NCBI RefSeq assembly: GCF_031143425.1
Contig: NW_027149999.1
Span: forward strand, 62,001 to 126,000
Source of the DNA: Pleurodeles waltl
Lineage: Eukaryota > Chordata > Amphibia > Caudata > Salamandridae
Reading direction: 5' to 3'
Length of the DNA: 64,000 bases
Under the pieces are notes generated by a model, which was not told the DNA's origin, did not search any database, and saw only the letters and a program-made list of their open reading frames with translations. Below are positions 1 to 9,883 of this stretch, piece by piece. The position numbers and the translations under genes are program-made. Numbering within the stretch: the first letter of the stretch is position 1; each line of letters begins with the position of its first letter.

Positions 1-314
1 AAACACATGTTCCTCACATTTCTGTGGCAGAAAGTTCTGGAATCTGAGAGGAGCCACAAATTTCCTTCCACCCAGCGTTCCCCCAAGTCTCCTGATAAAA
101 ATGATACCTCACTTGTGTGGGTAGGCCTAGCGCCCGCGACAGGAAATGCCCCAAAGCACAGCGTGGACACATCCAAATTTTTGGAAGAAAACAGAGGTGT
201 TTTTTGCGAAGTGCCTACCTGTAGATTTTGGCCTCTAGCTCAGCCGGCACCTAGGGAAACCTACCAAACCTGTGCATTTCTGAAAACTAGAGACCTAGGG
301 GAATCCAAGATGGG
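1..314 (+). repeat. Partial satellite monomer at the left edge
   Basis: This is the 3' 314 bp of a monomer truncated by the window start; its missing 5' part would hold the GTGACTTGC phase motif. It carries the CCTGATAAAA change (CpG to TpG in CCCGATAAAA) and AAATGCCCC in place of AAACGCCCC. The array therefore continues to the left of the window. Confidence 0.95.
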
Positions 315-696
315 GTGACTTGCGGGGCTCGGACCAGGTTCTGTTATACAGAATCCTTTGCAAACCTCAAAATTTGGCTAAAAAAACACATGTTCCTCAC
401 ATTTCTGTGGCAGAAAGTTCTGGAATCTGAGAGGAGCCACAAATTTCCTTCCACCCAGCGTCCCCCCAAGTCTCCCGACAAAAATGATACCTCACTTGTG
501 TGGGTAGGCATAGCGCCAGCGACAGGAAACGCACCAAAGCGCAACGTGGACACATACAAATTTTTGGAATAAACAGAGGTGTTTTCTGCGAAGGGCATTC
601 CTGTAGATTTTGGCCTCTAGCTCTGCCGGCACCTAGGGAAACCTACCAAACCTGTGCATTTCTGAAAACTAGAGACCTAGGGAAATCCAAGGAGGG
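315..696 (+). repeat. Subfamily I monomer (382 bp), first of 23 copies
   Basis: Subfamily I is set apart by a linked group of changes in the middle and right parts of the monomer. They are GTCCCCCC for GTTCCCCC, GCATAGCGCCA for GCCTAGCGCCC, CGCACC for CGCCCC, CATACAAA for CATCCAAA, GGAATAAAC for GGAAGAAAAC (one base shorter), AGGGCATACC for AGTGCCTACC, and GCTCTGCC for GCTCAGCC. Copies start at 315, 7972, 9118, 21760, 24059, 25205, 25587, 32100, 34399, 35545, 35927, 37841, 41287, 42433, 44347, 45493, 47406, 49320, 50466, 55825, 57740, 58505 and 61952. The set travels together, so it marks an old lineage. The first copy has the private change GGCATTCC near 593-600. Confidence 0.93.
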
Positions 697-3600
697 GTGA
701 CTTGCAGGGCTCGGACCAGGTTCTGTTACCCAGAATCCTTTGCAAACCTCAACATTTGGCTAAAAAAACACATGTTCCTCAAATTTCTGCGGCAGAAAGT
801 TCTGGAATCTGAGAGGAGCCACAAATTTCCTTCCACCCAGCGTTCCCCCAAGTCTCCCGATCAAAATGATACCTCACTTGTGTGGGTAGGCCTAGCGCCC
901 GCGACAGGAAACGCCCCAAAGCACAACATAGACACATCCACATTTTTGGAAGAAAACAGAGGTGTTTTTTGCGAAGTGCCTACCTGTAGATTTTGGCCTC
1001 TAGCTCAGCCGGCACCTAGGGAAACCTACCAAACCTGTGCATTTCTGAAAACTAGAGACCTAGGGGAATCTAAGGAGTGGTGACTTGCGGGGCTCGGACC
1101 AGGTTCTGTTACCCAGAATCCTTTGCAAACCTCAAAATTTCGCTAAAAAAACACATGTTCCTCACATTTCTGTGGCAGAAAGTTCTGGAATCTGAGAGGA
1201 GCCACAAATTTCCTTCCACTCAGCGTTCCCCCAAGTCTCCCGATAAAAATGATACCTCACTTGAGTGGCTAGGCCTAGCGCCCGTGACAGGAAACGCCCC
1301 AAAGCGCAACGTGGACACATCCAAATTTTTGGAAGAAAACAGAGGTATTTTTTGTGAAGTGCCTACCTGTAGATTGTGGCCTCTAGCTCAGCCAGCACCT
1401 AGGGAAACCTACCAAACCTGTGCATTTCTGACAACTAGAGACCTAGGGGAATCCAAGGAGGGGTGACTTGCGGGGCTCGGACCAGGTTCTGTTACCCAGA
1501 ATCCTTTGCAAACCTCAAAATGTGGCTAAAAAAACACATGTTCCTCACATTTCTGTGGCAGAAAGTTCTGGAATCTGAGAGGAGCCACAAATTACCTTCC
1601 ACCCAGCGTTCCCCCAAGTCGCCCGATCAAAATGATACCTCACTTGTGTGGGTAGGCCTACGTCCGCGACAGGAAACGCCCCAAAGGCCAACGTGGACAC
1701 ATCCAAATTTTTGGAAGAAAACAGAGGTGTTTTTGGCAAAGTGCCTACCTGTAGATTTTGGCCTCTAGCTCAGCCGGCACCTAGGGAAACCTACCAAACC
1801 TGTGCATTTCTGAAAACTAGAGACGTAGGGGAATCCAAGATAGGGTGACTTGCGGGGCTCGGACCAGGTTCTGTTACCCAGAATCCTTTGCAAACCTCAA
1901 AATTTGGCTAAAAAAACACATGTTCCTCACATTTCTGTGGCAGAAAGTTCTGGAATCTGAGAGGAGCCACAAATTTCCTTCCACCCAGCGATCCCCCAAG
2001 TCTCCCGATAAAAATGATACCTCACTTGTGTGGGTAGGCCTAGCGCCCGCGACAGGAAACGCCCCAAAGCGCAACGTGGACACATCCACATATTTTGAAG
2101 AAAACAGAGGTGTTTTTGGCGAAGTGCCTACCTGTAGATTTTGGCCTCTAGCTCAGCCGGCACCTAGGGAAACCTACCAAACCTGTGCATTTCTGAAAAC
2201 TAGAGACCTAGGGGACTCCAAGGAGGGGTGACTTGCGGGGCTCGGACCAGGTTCTGTTACCCAGAATCCTTTGCAAACCTCAAAATTTGGCTAAAAAAAC
2301 ACATGTTTCTCAATTTCTTTGGCAGAAAGTTCTGGAATCTGAGAGGAGCCACAAATGTCCTTCCACCCAGCGTTCCCCCAAGTCTCCCGATAAAAATTAT
2401 ACCTCACTTGTGTGGGTAGGCCTAGTGCCCGCGACAGGAAATGCCCCAAAGCGCAACGTGGACACATCCAAATTTTGGGAAGAAAACAGAGGTGTTTTTT
2501 GCGAAGTGTCTACCTGTAGATTTTGGCATGTAGCTCAGCCGGCACCTAGGGAAACCTACCAAACCTGTGCATTTCTGAAAACTAGAGACCTAGGGGAATC
2601 CAAGATGGGGTGACTTGCGGAGCTCGGACCAGGTTCTGTTACCCAGAATCCTTTGCAAACCTCAAAATTTGGCTAAAAAAACACATGTTCCTCACATTTC
2701 TGTGGCAGAAAGTTCTGGAATCTGAGAGGAGCCACAAATTTCCTTCCACCCAGCGTTCCCCCAAGTCTCCCGATAAAAATTATACCTCACTTGTGTGGGT
2801 AGGCCTAGCGCCCGCGACAGGAAACGCCCCAAAGCGCAACATGGACACATCCAAATTTTTGGAAGAAAACAGAGGTATTTTTTGTGAAGTGCCTACCTGT
2901 AGATTTTGGCCTCTAGCTCAGCCGGCACCTAGGGAAACCTACCAAACCTGTGCATTTCTGAAAACTAGAGACCTAGGGGAATCCAAGATGGGGTGACTTG
3001 CGGGGCTCGGACCAGGTTCTGTTACCCAGAATCCTTTGCAAACCTCAAAATTTGGCTAAAAAAACACATGTTCCTCACATTTCTGTGGCAGAAAGTTCTG
3101 GAATCTGAGAGGAGCCAATAATTTCCTTCCACCCAGCGTTCCCCCAAATCTCCTGATCAAAATGATACCTCACTTGTGTGGGTAGGCCTAGCGCCCGCGA
3201 CAGGAAACGCCCCAAAGCGCAACGTGGACACATCCAAATTTTTGGAAGAAAACAGAGGTGTTTTTTGCGAAGTGCCTACCTGTAGATTTTGGCCTCTAGC
3301 TCAGCCGGCACCTAGGGAAACCTACCAAACCTGTGCATTTCTGAAAACTAGAGACCTAGGGGAATCCAAGGAGGGGTGACTTGCGGGGCTCGGACCAGGT
3401 TCTGTTACCCAGAATCCTTTGCAAACCTCAAAATTTGGCTAAAAAAACACATGTTCCTCACATTTCTGTGGCAGAAAGTTCTGGAATCTGAGAGGAGCCA
3501 CAAATTTCCTTCCACCCAGCGTTCCCCCAAATCTCCCGATAAAAATGATACCTCACTTGTGTGGGTAGGCCTAGCGCCCGCGACAGGAAACGCCCCAAAG

Positions 3601-4907
3601 CGCAACGTGAACACATCCAAATTTTTAGAAGAAAACAGAGGTGTTTTTTACGAAGTGCCTACCTGTAGATTTTGGCCTCTACCTCAGCCGGCACCTAGGG
3701 AAACCTACCAAACCTGTGCATTTCTGAAAACTAGAGACCTAGGGGAATCCAAGGAGGGGTGACTTGCGGGGCTCGGACCAGGTTCTGTTACCCAGAATCC
3801 TTTGCAAACCTCAAAATTTGGCTAAAAAAACACATGTTTCTCACATTTCTTTGGCACAAAGTTCTGGAATCTGAGAGGAGCCACAAATTTCCTTCCACCC
3901 AGCGTTCCCCCAAGTCTCCCGATAAAAATCATACCTCACTTGTGTGGGTAGGCCTAGCGCCCGCGACAGGAAACACCCCAAAGCACAACGTGGACACATC
4001 CAAATTTTTGGAAGAAAACAGAGGTGTTTTTTGCGAAGTGCCTACCTGTAGATTTTGGCCTCTAGCTCAGCCGGCACCTAGGGAAACCTACCTAACCTGT
4101 GCATTTCTGAAAACTAGAGACCTAGGGGAATCTAAGGAGGGGTGACTTGCGGGGCTCAGACCAGGTTCTGTTACCCAGAATCCTTTGCAAACCTCAAAAT
4201 GTGGCTAAAAAAACACATGTTCCTCACATTTCTGTGGCAGAAAGTTCTGGAATCTGAGAGGAGCCACAAATTTCCTTCCACCCAGCGTTCCCCCAAGTCT
4301 CCCGATAAAAATGATACCTCACTTGTGTGGGTAGGCCTGGCGCCCGCGACAGGAAACGCCCCAAAGCGCAACGTGGACACATCCAAATTTTTGGAAGAAA
4401 ACAGAGGTATTTTTTGTGAAGTGCCTACCTGTAAATGTTGGCCTCTAGCTCAGCCGGCACCTAGGGAAACCTACCAAACCTGTGCATTTCTGAAAACTAG
4501 AGACCTAGGGGAATCCAAGGAGGGGTGACTTACGGGGCTCGGACCAGGTTCTGTTACCCAGAATCCTTTGCAAACCTCAAAATGTGGCTAAAAAAACACA
4601 TGTTCCTCACATTTCTGTAGCAGAAAGTTCTGGAATCTGAGAGGAGCCACAAATTTCCTTCCACCCAGCGTTCCCCCAAGTCTCCTGATAAAAATGATAC
4701 CTCACTTGTGTGGGTAGGCCTAGCGCCCGCGACAGGAAACGCCCCAAAGCACAACGTGGACACATCCAAATTTTTGGAAGAAAACAGAGGTGTTTTTTGC
4801 GAAGTGCCTACCTGTAGATTTTGGCCTCTAGCTCAGCCGGCACCTAGGGAAACCTACCAAACCTGTGCATTTCTGAAAACTAGAGACCTAGGGGAATCCA
4901 AGATGGG

Positions 4908-5290
4908 GTGACTTGCGGGGCTCGGACGAGGTTCTGTTACCCAGAATCCTTTGCAAACCTCAAAATTTGGCTAAAAAAACACATGTTCCTCACATTTCTG
5001 TGGCAGAAAGTTCTGGAATCTGAGAGGAGCCACAAATTTCCTTCCACCCAGCGTCCCCCCAAGTCTCCCGATAAAAATGATACCTCACTTGTGTGGGTAG
5101 GCATAGCGCCAGCGACAGGAAACGCACCAAAGCGCAACGTGGACACATCCAAATTTTTGGAAGAAAACAGAGGTGTTTTTTGCGAAGTGCCTACCTGTAG
5201 ATTTTGGCCTCTAGCTCAGCCGGCAACTAGGGAAACCTACCAAACCTGTGCATTTCTGAAAACTAGAGAACTAGGGGAATCCAAGATGGG
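4908..5290 (+). repeat. Chimeric monomer: subfamily I left, majority right
   Basis: The left part has the subfamily I markers GTCCCCCC, GCATAGCGCCA and CGCACC (last at 5126). From 5149 onward it is majority type: CATCCAAA, GGAAGAAAAC, AGTGCC and GCTCAGCC. The switch therefore lies within 5127-5148. Its neighbour arrangement resembles that at 7972 and 41287, where an intact subfamily I monomer occupies the same place. This fits exchange or conversion within a monomer. Confidence 0.88.
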
Positions 5291-5673
5291 GTGTCTTGCG
5301 GGGCTCGGACCAGGTTCTGTTACCCAGAATCCTTTGCAAACCTCAAAATTTGGCTAAAAACACACATGTTCCTCACATTTCTGTGGCAGAAAGTTCTGGA
5401 ATCTGAGAGGAGCCACAAATTTCCTTCCACCCAGCGTTCCCCCAAGTCTCCCGATAAAAATGATACCTCACTTGTGTGGGTAGGCCTGGCGCCCGCGACA
5501 GGAAACGCCCCAAAGCACAACGTGGACACATCCAAATTTTTGGAAGAAAACAGAGGTGTTTTTTGCGAAGTGCCTACCTGTAGATTTTGGCCTCTAGCTC
5601 AGCCGGCACCTAGGGAAACCTACCAAACCTGTGCATTTCTGAAAACTAGAGAACTAGGGGAATCCAAGATGGG
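5291..5673 (+). repeat. Subfamily V monomer (AAAACACACATG), representative copy
   Basis: The A7 run is altered to give GGCTAAAAACACACATG, and most copies carry GGCCTGGCGCCC for GGCCTAGCGCCC. Several begin with GTGTCTTGC instead of GTGACTTGC, and several have GGTATTTTTTGTGAAG and TGTAAATGTTGG. Copies start at 5291, 5674, 7205, 8737, 10650, 11033, 15630, 16013, 40521, 42052, 45112, 50085, 51996 and 52379. The last has lost two bases in the same run (GCTAAAAACACATG). Confidence 0.88.
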
Positions 5674-7971
5674 GTGACTTGCGGGGCTCGGACCAGGTTC
5701 TGTTACCCAGAATCCTTTGCAAACCTCAAAATTTGGCTAAAAACACACATGTTCCTCACATTTCTGTGGCAGAAAGTTCTGGAATCTGAGAGGAGCCACA
5801 AATTTCCTTCCACCCAGCGTTCCCCCAAGTCTCCCGATAAAAATGATACCTCACTTGTGTGGGTAGGCCTGGCGCCCGCGACAGGAAACGCCCCAAAGCG
5901 CAACGTGGACACATCCAAATTTTTGGAAGAAAACAGAGGTATTTTTTGTGAAGTGCCTACCTGTAAATGTTGGCCTCTAGCTCAGGGAAACTTAGGGAAA
6001 CCTACCAAACCTGTGCATTTCTGAAAACTAGAGACCTAGGGGAATCCAAGATGGGGTGACTTGCGGGGCTCGGACCAGGTTCTGTTACCCAGAATCCTTT
6101 GCAAACCTCAAAATTTGGCTAAAAAAACACATGTTCCTCACATTTCTGTGGCAGAAAGTTCTGGAATCTGAGAGGAGCCACAAATTTCCTTCCACCCAGC
6201 GTTCCCCCAAATCTCCCGATCAAAATGATACCTCACTTGTGTGGGTAGGCCTAGCGCCCGCGACAGGAAACGCCCCAAAGCGCAACGTGGACACATCCAA
6301 ATTTTTGGAAGAAAACAGAGGTGTTTTTTGCGAAGTGCCTACCTGTAGATTTTGGCCTCTAGCTCAGCCGGCACCTAGGGAAACCTACCAAACCTGTGCA
6401 TTTCTGAAAACTAGAGACCTAGGGGAATCCAAGGAGGGGTGACTTGCGGGGCTCGGACCAGGTTCTGTTACCCAGAATCCTTTGCAAACCTCAAAATTTG
6501 GCTAAAAAAACACATGTTCCTCACATTTCTGTGGCAGAAAGTTCTGGAATCTGAGAAGAGCCACAAATTTCCTTCCACCCAGCGTTCCCCCAAATCTCCG
6601 GATAAAAATGATACCTCACTTGTGTGGGTAGGCCTAGCGCCCGCGACAGGAAACGCCCCAAAGCGCAACGTGGACACATCCAAATTTTTGGAAGAAAACA
6701 GAGGAGTTTTTTGCGAAGTGCCTACCTGTAGATTTTGGCCTCTAGCTCAGCCGGCACCTAGGGAAACCTACCTAACCTGTGCATTTCTGAAAACTAGAGA
6801 CCTAGGGGAATCTAAGGAGGGGTGACTTGCGGGGCTCAGACCAGGTTCTGTTACCCAGAATCCTTTGCAAACCTCAAAATGTGGCTAAAAAAACACATGT
6901 TCCTCACATTTCTGTGGCAGAAAGTTCTGGAATCTGAGAGGAGCCACAAATTTCCTTCCACCCAGCGTTCCCCCAAGTCTCCCGATAAAAATTATACCTC
7001 ACTTGTGTGGGTAGGCCTAGCGCACGCGACAGGAAATGCCCCAAAGCCCAACGTGGACACATCCACATTTTTGGAAGAAAACAGAGGTGTTTATTGCGAA
7101 GTGCCTACCTGTAGATTTTGGCCTCTAGCTCAGCCGGCACCTAGGGAAACCTACCAAACCTGTGCATTTCTGAAAACTAGAGAACTAGGGGAATCCAAGA
7201 TGGGGTGTCTTGCGGGGCTCGGACCAGTTTTCTGTTACCCAGAATCCTTTGCAAACCTCAAAATTTGGCTAAAAACACACATGTTCCTCACATTTCTGTG
7301 GCAGAAAGTTCTGGAATCTGAGAGGAGCCACAAATTTCCTTCCACCCAGCGTTCCCCCAAGTCTCCCGATAAAAATGATACCTCACTTGTGTGGGTAGGC
7401 CTGGCGCCCGCGACAGGAAACGCCCCAAAGCGCAACGTGGACACATCCAAATTTTTGGAAGAAAACAGAGGTATTTTTTGTGAAGTGCCTACCTGTAAAT
7501 GTTGGCCTCTAGCTCAGCCGGCACCTAGGGAAACCTACCAAACCTGTGCATTTCTGAAAACTAGAGACCTAGGGGAATCCAAGGAGGGGTGACTTACGGG
7601 GCTCGGACCAGGTTCTGTTACCCAGAATCCTTTGCAAACCTCAAAATGTGGTTAAAAAAACACATGTTCCTCACATTTCTGTAGCAGAAAGTTCTGGAAT
7701 CTGACAGGAGCCACAAATTTCCTTCCACCCAGCGTTCCCCCAAGTCTCCTGATAAAAATGATACCTCACTTGTGTGGGTAGGCCTAGCGCCCGCGACAGG
7801 AAACGCCCCAAAGCACAACGTGGACACATCCAAATTTTTGGAAGAAAACAGAGGTGTTTCTTGCGAAGTGCCTACCTGTAGATTTTGGCCTCTAGCTCAG
7901 CCGGCACCTAGGGAAACCTACCAAACCTGTGCATTTCTGAAAACTAGAGACCTAGGGGAATCCAAGATGGG

Positions 7972-9499
7972 GTGACTTGCGGGGCTCGGACGAGGTTCTG
8001 TTACCCAGAATCCTTTGCAAACCTCAAAATTTGGCTAAAAAAACACATGTTCCTCACATTTCTGTGGCAGAAAGTTCTGGAATCTGAGAGGAGCCACAAA
8101 TTTCCTTCCACCCAGCGTCCCCCCAAGTCTCCCGATAAAAATGATACCTCACTTGTGTGGGTAGGCATAGCGCCAGCGACAGGAAACGCACCAAAGCGCA
8201 GCGTGGACACATACAAATTTTTGGAATAAACAGAGGTGTTTTTTGCGAAGGGCATACCTGTAGATTTTGGCCTCTAGCTCTGCCGGCACCTAGGGAAACC
8301 TACCAAACCTGTGCATTTCTGAAAACTAGAGACCTAGGGGAATCCAAGGAGGGGTGACTTGCGGGGCTCGGACCAGGTTCTGTTACCCAGAATCCTTTGC
8401 AAACCTCAAAATTTGGCTAAAAAAACACATGTTCCTCACATTTCTGTGGCAGAAAGTTCTGGAATCTGAGAGGAGAAACAAATTTCCTTCCACCCAGCGT
8501 TCCCCCAAGTCTCCCGATAAAAATGATACCTCACTTGTGTGGGTAGGTCTAGCGCCGGCGACAGGAAACGCCCCAAAGCGCAACGTGGACACATCCAAAT
8601 TTTTGGAAGAAAACAGAGGTGTTTTTTGCGAAGTGCCTACCTGTAGATTTTGGCCTCTAGCTCAGCCGGCACCTAGGGAAACCTACCAAACCTGTGCATT
8701 TCTGAAAACTAGAGAACTAGGGGAATCCAAGATGGGGTGTCTTGCGGGGCTCGGACCAGGTTCTGAACCCAGAATCCTTTGCAAACCTCAAAATTTGGCT
8801 AAAAACACACATGTTCCTCACATTTCTGTGGCAGAAAGTTCTGGAATCTGAGAGGAGCCATAAATTTCCTTCCACCCAGCGTTCCCCCAAGTCTCCCGAT
8901 AAAAATGATACCTCACTTGTGTGGGTAGGCCTGGCGCCCGCGACAGGAAACGCCCCAAAGCGCAACGTGGACACATCCAAATTTTTGGAAGAAAACAGAG
9001 GTATTTTTTGTGAAGTGCCTACCTGTAAATGTTGGCCTCTAGCTCAGGGAAACTTAGGGAAACCTACCAAACCTGTGCATTTCTGAAAACTAGAGACCTA
9101 GGGGAATCCAAGATGGGGTGACTTGCGGGGCTCGGACCAGGTTCTGTTACCCAGAATCCTTTGCAAACCTCAAAATTTGGCTAAAAAAACACATGTTCCT
9201 CACATTTCTGTGGCAGAAAGTTCTGGAATCTGAGAGGAGCCACAAATTTCCTTCCACCCAGCATCCCCACAAGTCTCCCGATAAAAATGATACCTCACTT
9301 GTGTGGGTAGGCATAGCGCCAGCGACAGGAAACGCACCAAAGCGCAACGTGGACACATACACATTTTTGGAATAAACAGAGGTGTTTTTTGCGAAGGGCA
9401 TACCTGTAGATTTTGGCCTCTAGCTCTGCCGGCACCTAGGGAAACCTACCAAACCTGTGCATTTCTGAAAACTAGAGACCTAGGGGAATCCAAGGAGGG
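7972..9499 (+). repeat. Four-monomer module (382 + 383 + 381 + 382 bp), first of four copies
   Basis: The order is subfamily I monomer, a monomer with GAGGAGAAACAAATTTC, the 381-bp monomer with the GGGAAAC duplication, then a second subfamily I monomer. It is 1,528 bp long. The same order and lengths recur at 41287-42814, 44347-45874 and 49320-50847. The copies differ at scattered sites (for example GGTCTAGCGCC here against GGTATAGCGCC in the other three), so they are not recent duplicates of each other. Confidence 0.9.
8737..9117 (+). repeat. 381-bp monomer with a local GGGAAACYTA duplication
   Basis: Two changes shorten this unit. GTTCTGTTACCC becomes GTTCTGAACCC-like sequence near 8760, and the CAGCCGGCACCTAGGG segment becomes CAGGGAAACTTAGGG near 9044-9059. 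The second change leaves two copies of GGGAAACYTA in tandem and removes the GCCGGC site. Copies start at 8737, 42052, 45112 and 50085, always as the third unit of the same four-monomer module. The monomer at 5674-6055 shares the GGGAAAC duplication but not the first change, so the two arose separately in time. Confidence 0.87.
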
Positions 9500-9883
9500 G
9501 TGACTTGCGGGGCTCGGACCAGGTTCTGTTACCCAGAATCCTTTGCAAACCTCAACATTTGGCTAAAAAAAACACATGTTCCTCAAATTTCTGCGGCAGA
9601 AAGTTCTAGAATCTGAGAGGAGCCACAAATTTCCTTCCACCCAGCGTTCCCCCAAGTCTCCCGATCAAAATGATACCTCACTTGTGTGGGTAGGCCTAGC
9701 GCCCGCGACAGGAAACGCCCCAAAGCGCAACGTGGACACATCCAAATTTTTGGAAGAAAACAGAGGTGTTTTTTGCGAAGTGCCTACCTGTAGAATTTGG
9801 CCTCCAGCTCAGCCGGCACCTAGGGAAACCTACCAAACCTGTGCATTTCTGAAAACTAGAGACCTAGGGAAATCCAAGGAGGG
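9500..9883 (+). repeat. Subfamily IV monomer (CAACATTTGG plus TTTCTGCGGCAG), representative copy
   Basis: The left third carries CTCAACATTTGG for CTCAAAATTTGG and TTCCTCAAATTTCTGCGGCAG-type sequence for the majority TTCCTCACATTTCTGTGGCAG-type sequence. Most copies also have GATCAAAATG and CTAGGGAAATCC. Copies start at 697, 9500, 22142, 24441, 25587, 25969, 32482, 34781, 35927, 36309, 38223, 42815, 45875, 47788, 50848, 56207, 58122 and 62334. At 24441, 25587 and their duplicates the subfamily IV left third is joined to a different right part, so these are mosaics. The first full-length copy here is 384 bp because its A run is one base longer. Confidence 0.88.

Larger units (their letters stand above)
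1..3375 (+). repeat. Diverged left segment of the array
   Basis: Monomers start at 315, 697, 1080, 1463, 1845, 2228, 2610 and 2993. They carry many private changes, for example AACATAGAC near 925, GCCAGCACC near 1391, the one-base loss in GCCTACGTCCGCG (1463 unit), GCGATCCCCC near 1988, CTCAATTTCTTTGG (one base lost, 2228 unit) and CCAATAATTTCC near 3115. The order at 1463-2609 resembles a worn copy of the first three monomers of the block at 13715 and 18695. No recent block duplication is visible here. Confidence 0.8.
3376..7204 (+). repeat. Mosaic segment of ten monomers
   Basis: Monomers start at 3376, 3759, 4142, 4525, 4908, 5291, 5674, 6056, 6439 and 6822. The first two match 39755-40520 (shared TTTTTTACGAAG and TTTGGCACAAAG markers). 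The unit at 4525 has CTTACGGGG and TTTCTGTAGCAG, shared with units at 7589, 11416, 16396 and 40904. The unit at 4908 is chimeric. The unit at 6439 has the private changes GAGAAGAGCC and CTCCGGAT, and the unit at 6822 has GCGCACGCGAC and AAAGCCCAACG. Confidence 0.82.

Noticed and set aside
568..573. AATAAA in subfamily I monomers as a polyadenylation signal
   Set aside because: It comes from the subfamily I change GGAATAAAC. There is no transcript evidence or downstream GT-rich element beyond what every monomer has.
3368..3378. AAGGAGG upstream of GTG as a Shine-Dalgarno site
   Set aside because: Only one base separates it from the GTG, which is too close for normal initiation. About half of the monomers have AAGATGG there instead.
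3405..3620. 71-codon open frame on the minus strand, repeated in most monomers
   Set aside because: It overlaps the plus-strand frame over its full length and is equally a product of the repeat. It is lost wherever AAAATTATACC puts a stop in that frame.
3376..3762. 128-codon GTG-initiated open frame repeated in most monomers as a possible small protein family
   Set aside because: It is interrupted by TAG or by indels in many copies, its differences do not favour synonymous sites, and its length is set by the repeat period. It is a product of the tandem unit.
6822..7592. 256-codon open frame as a tandem-repeat protein gene
   Set aside because: It is a chance fusion of two monomer frames caused by GTGTCTTGC and one inserted T (ACCAGTTTTCTG). 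No other pair of monomers in the window is joined over two full lengths like this.
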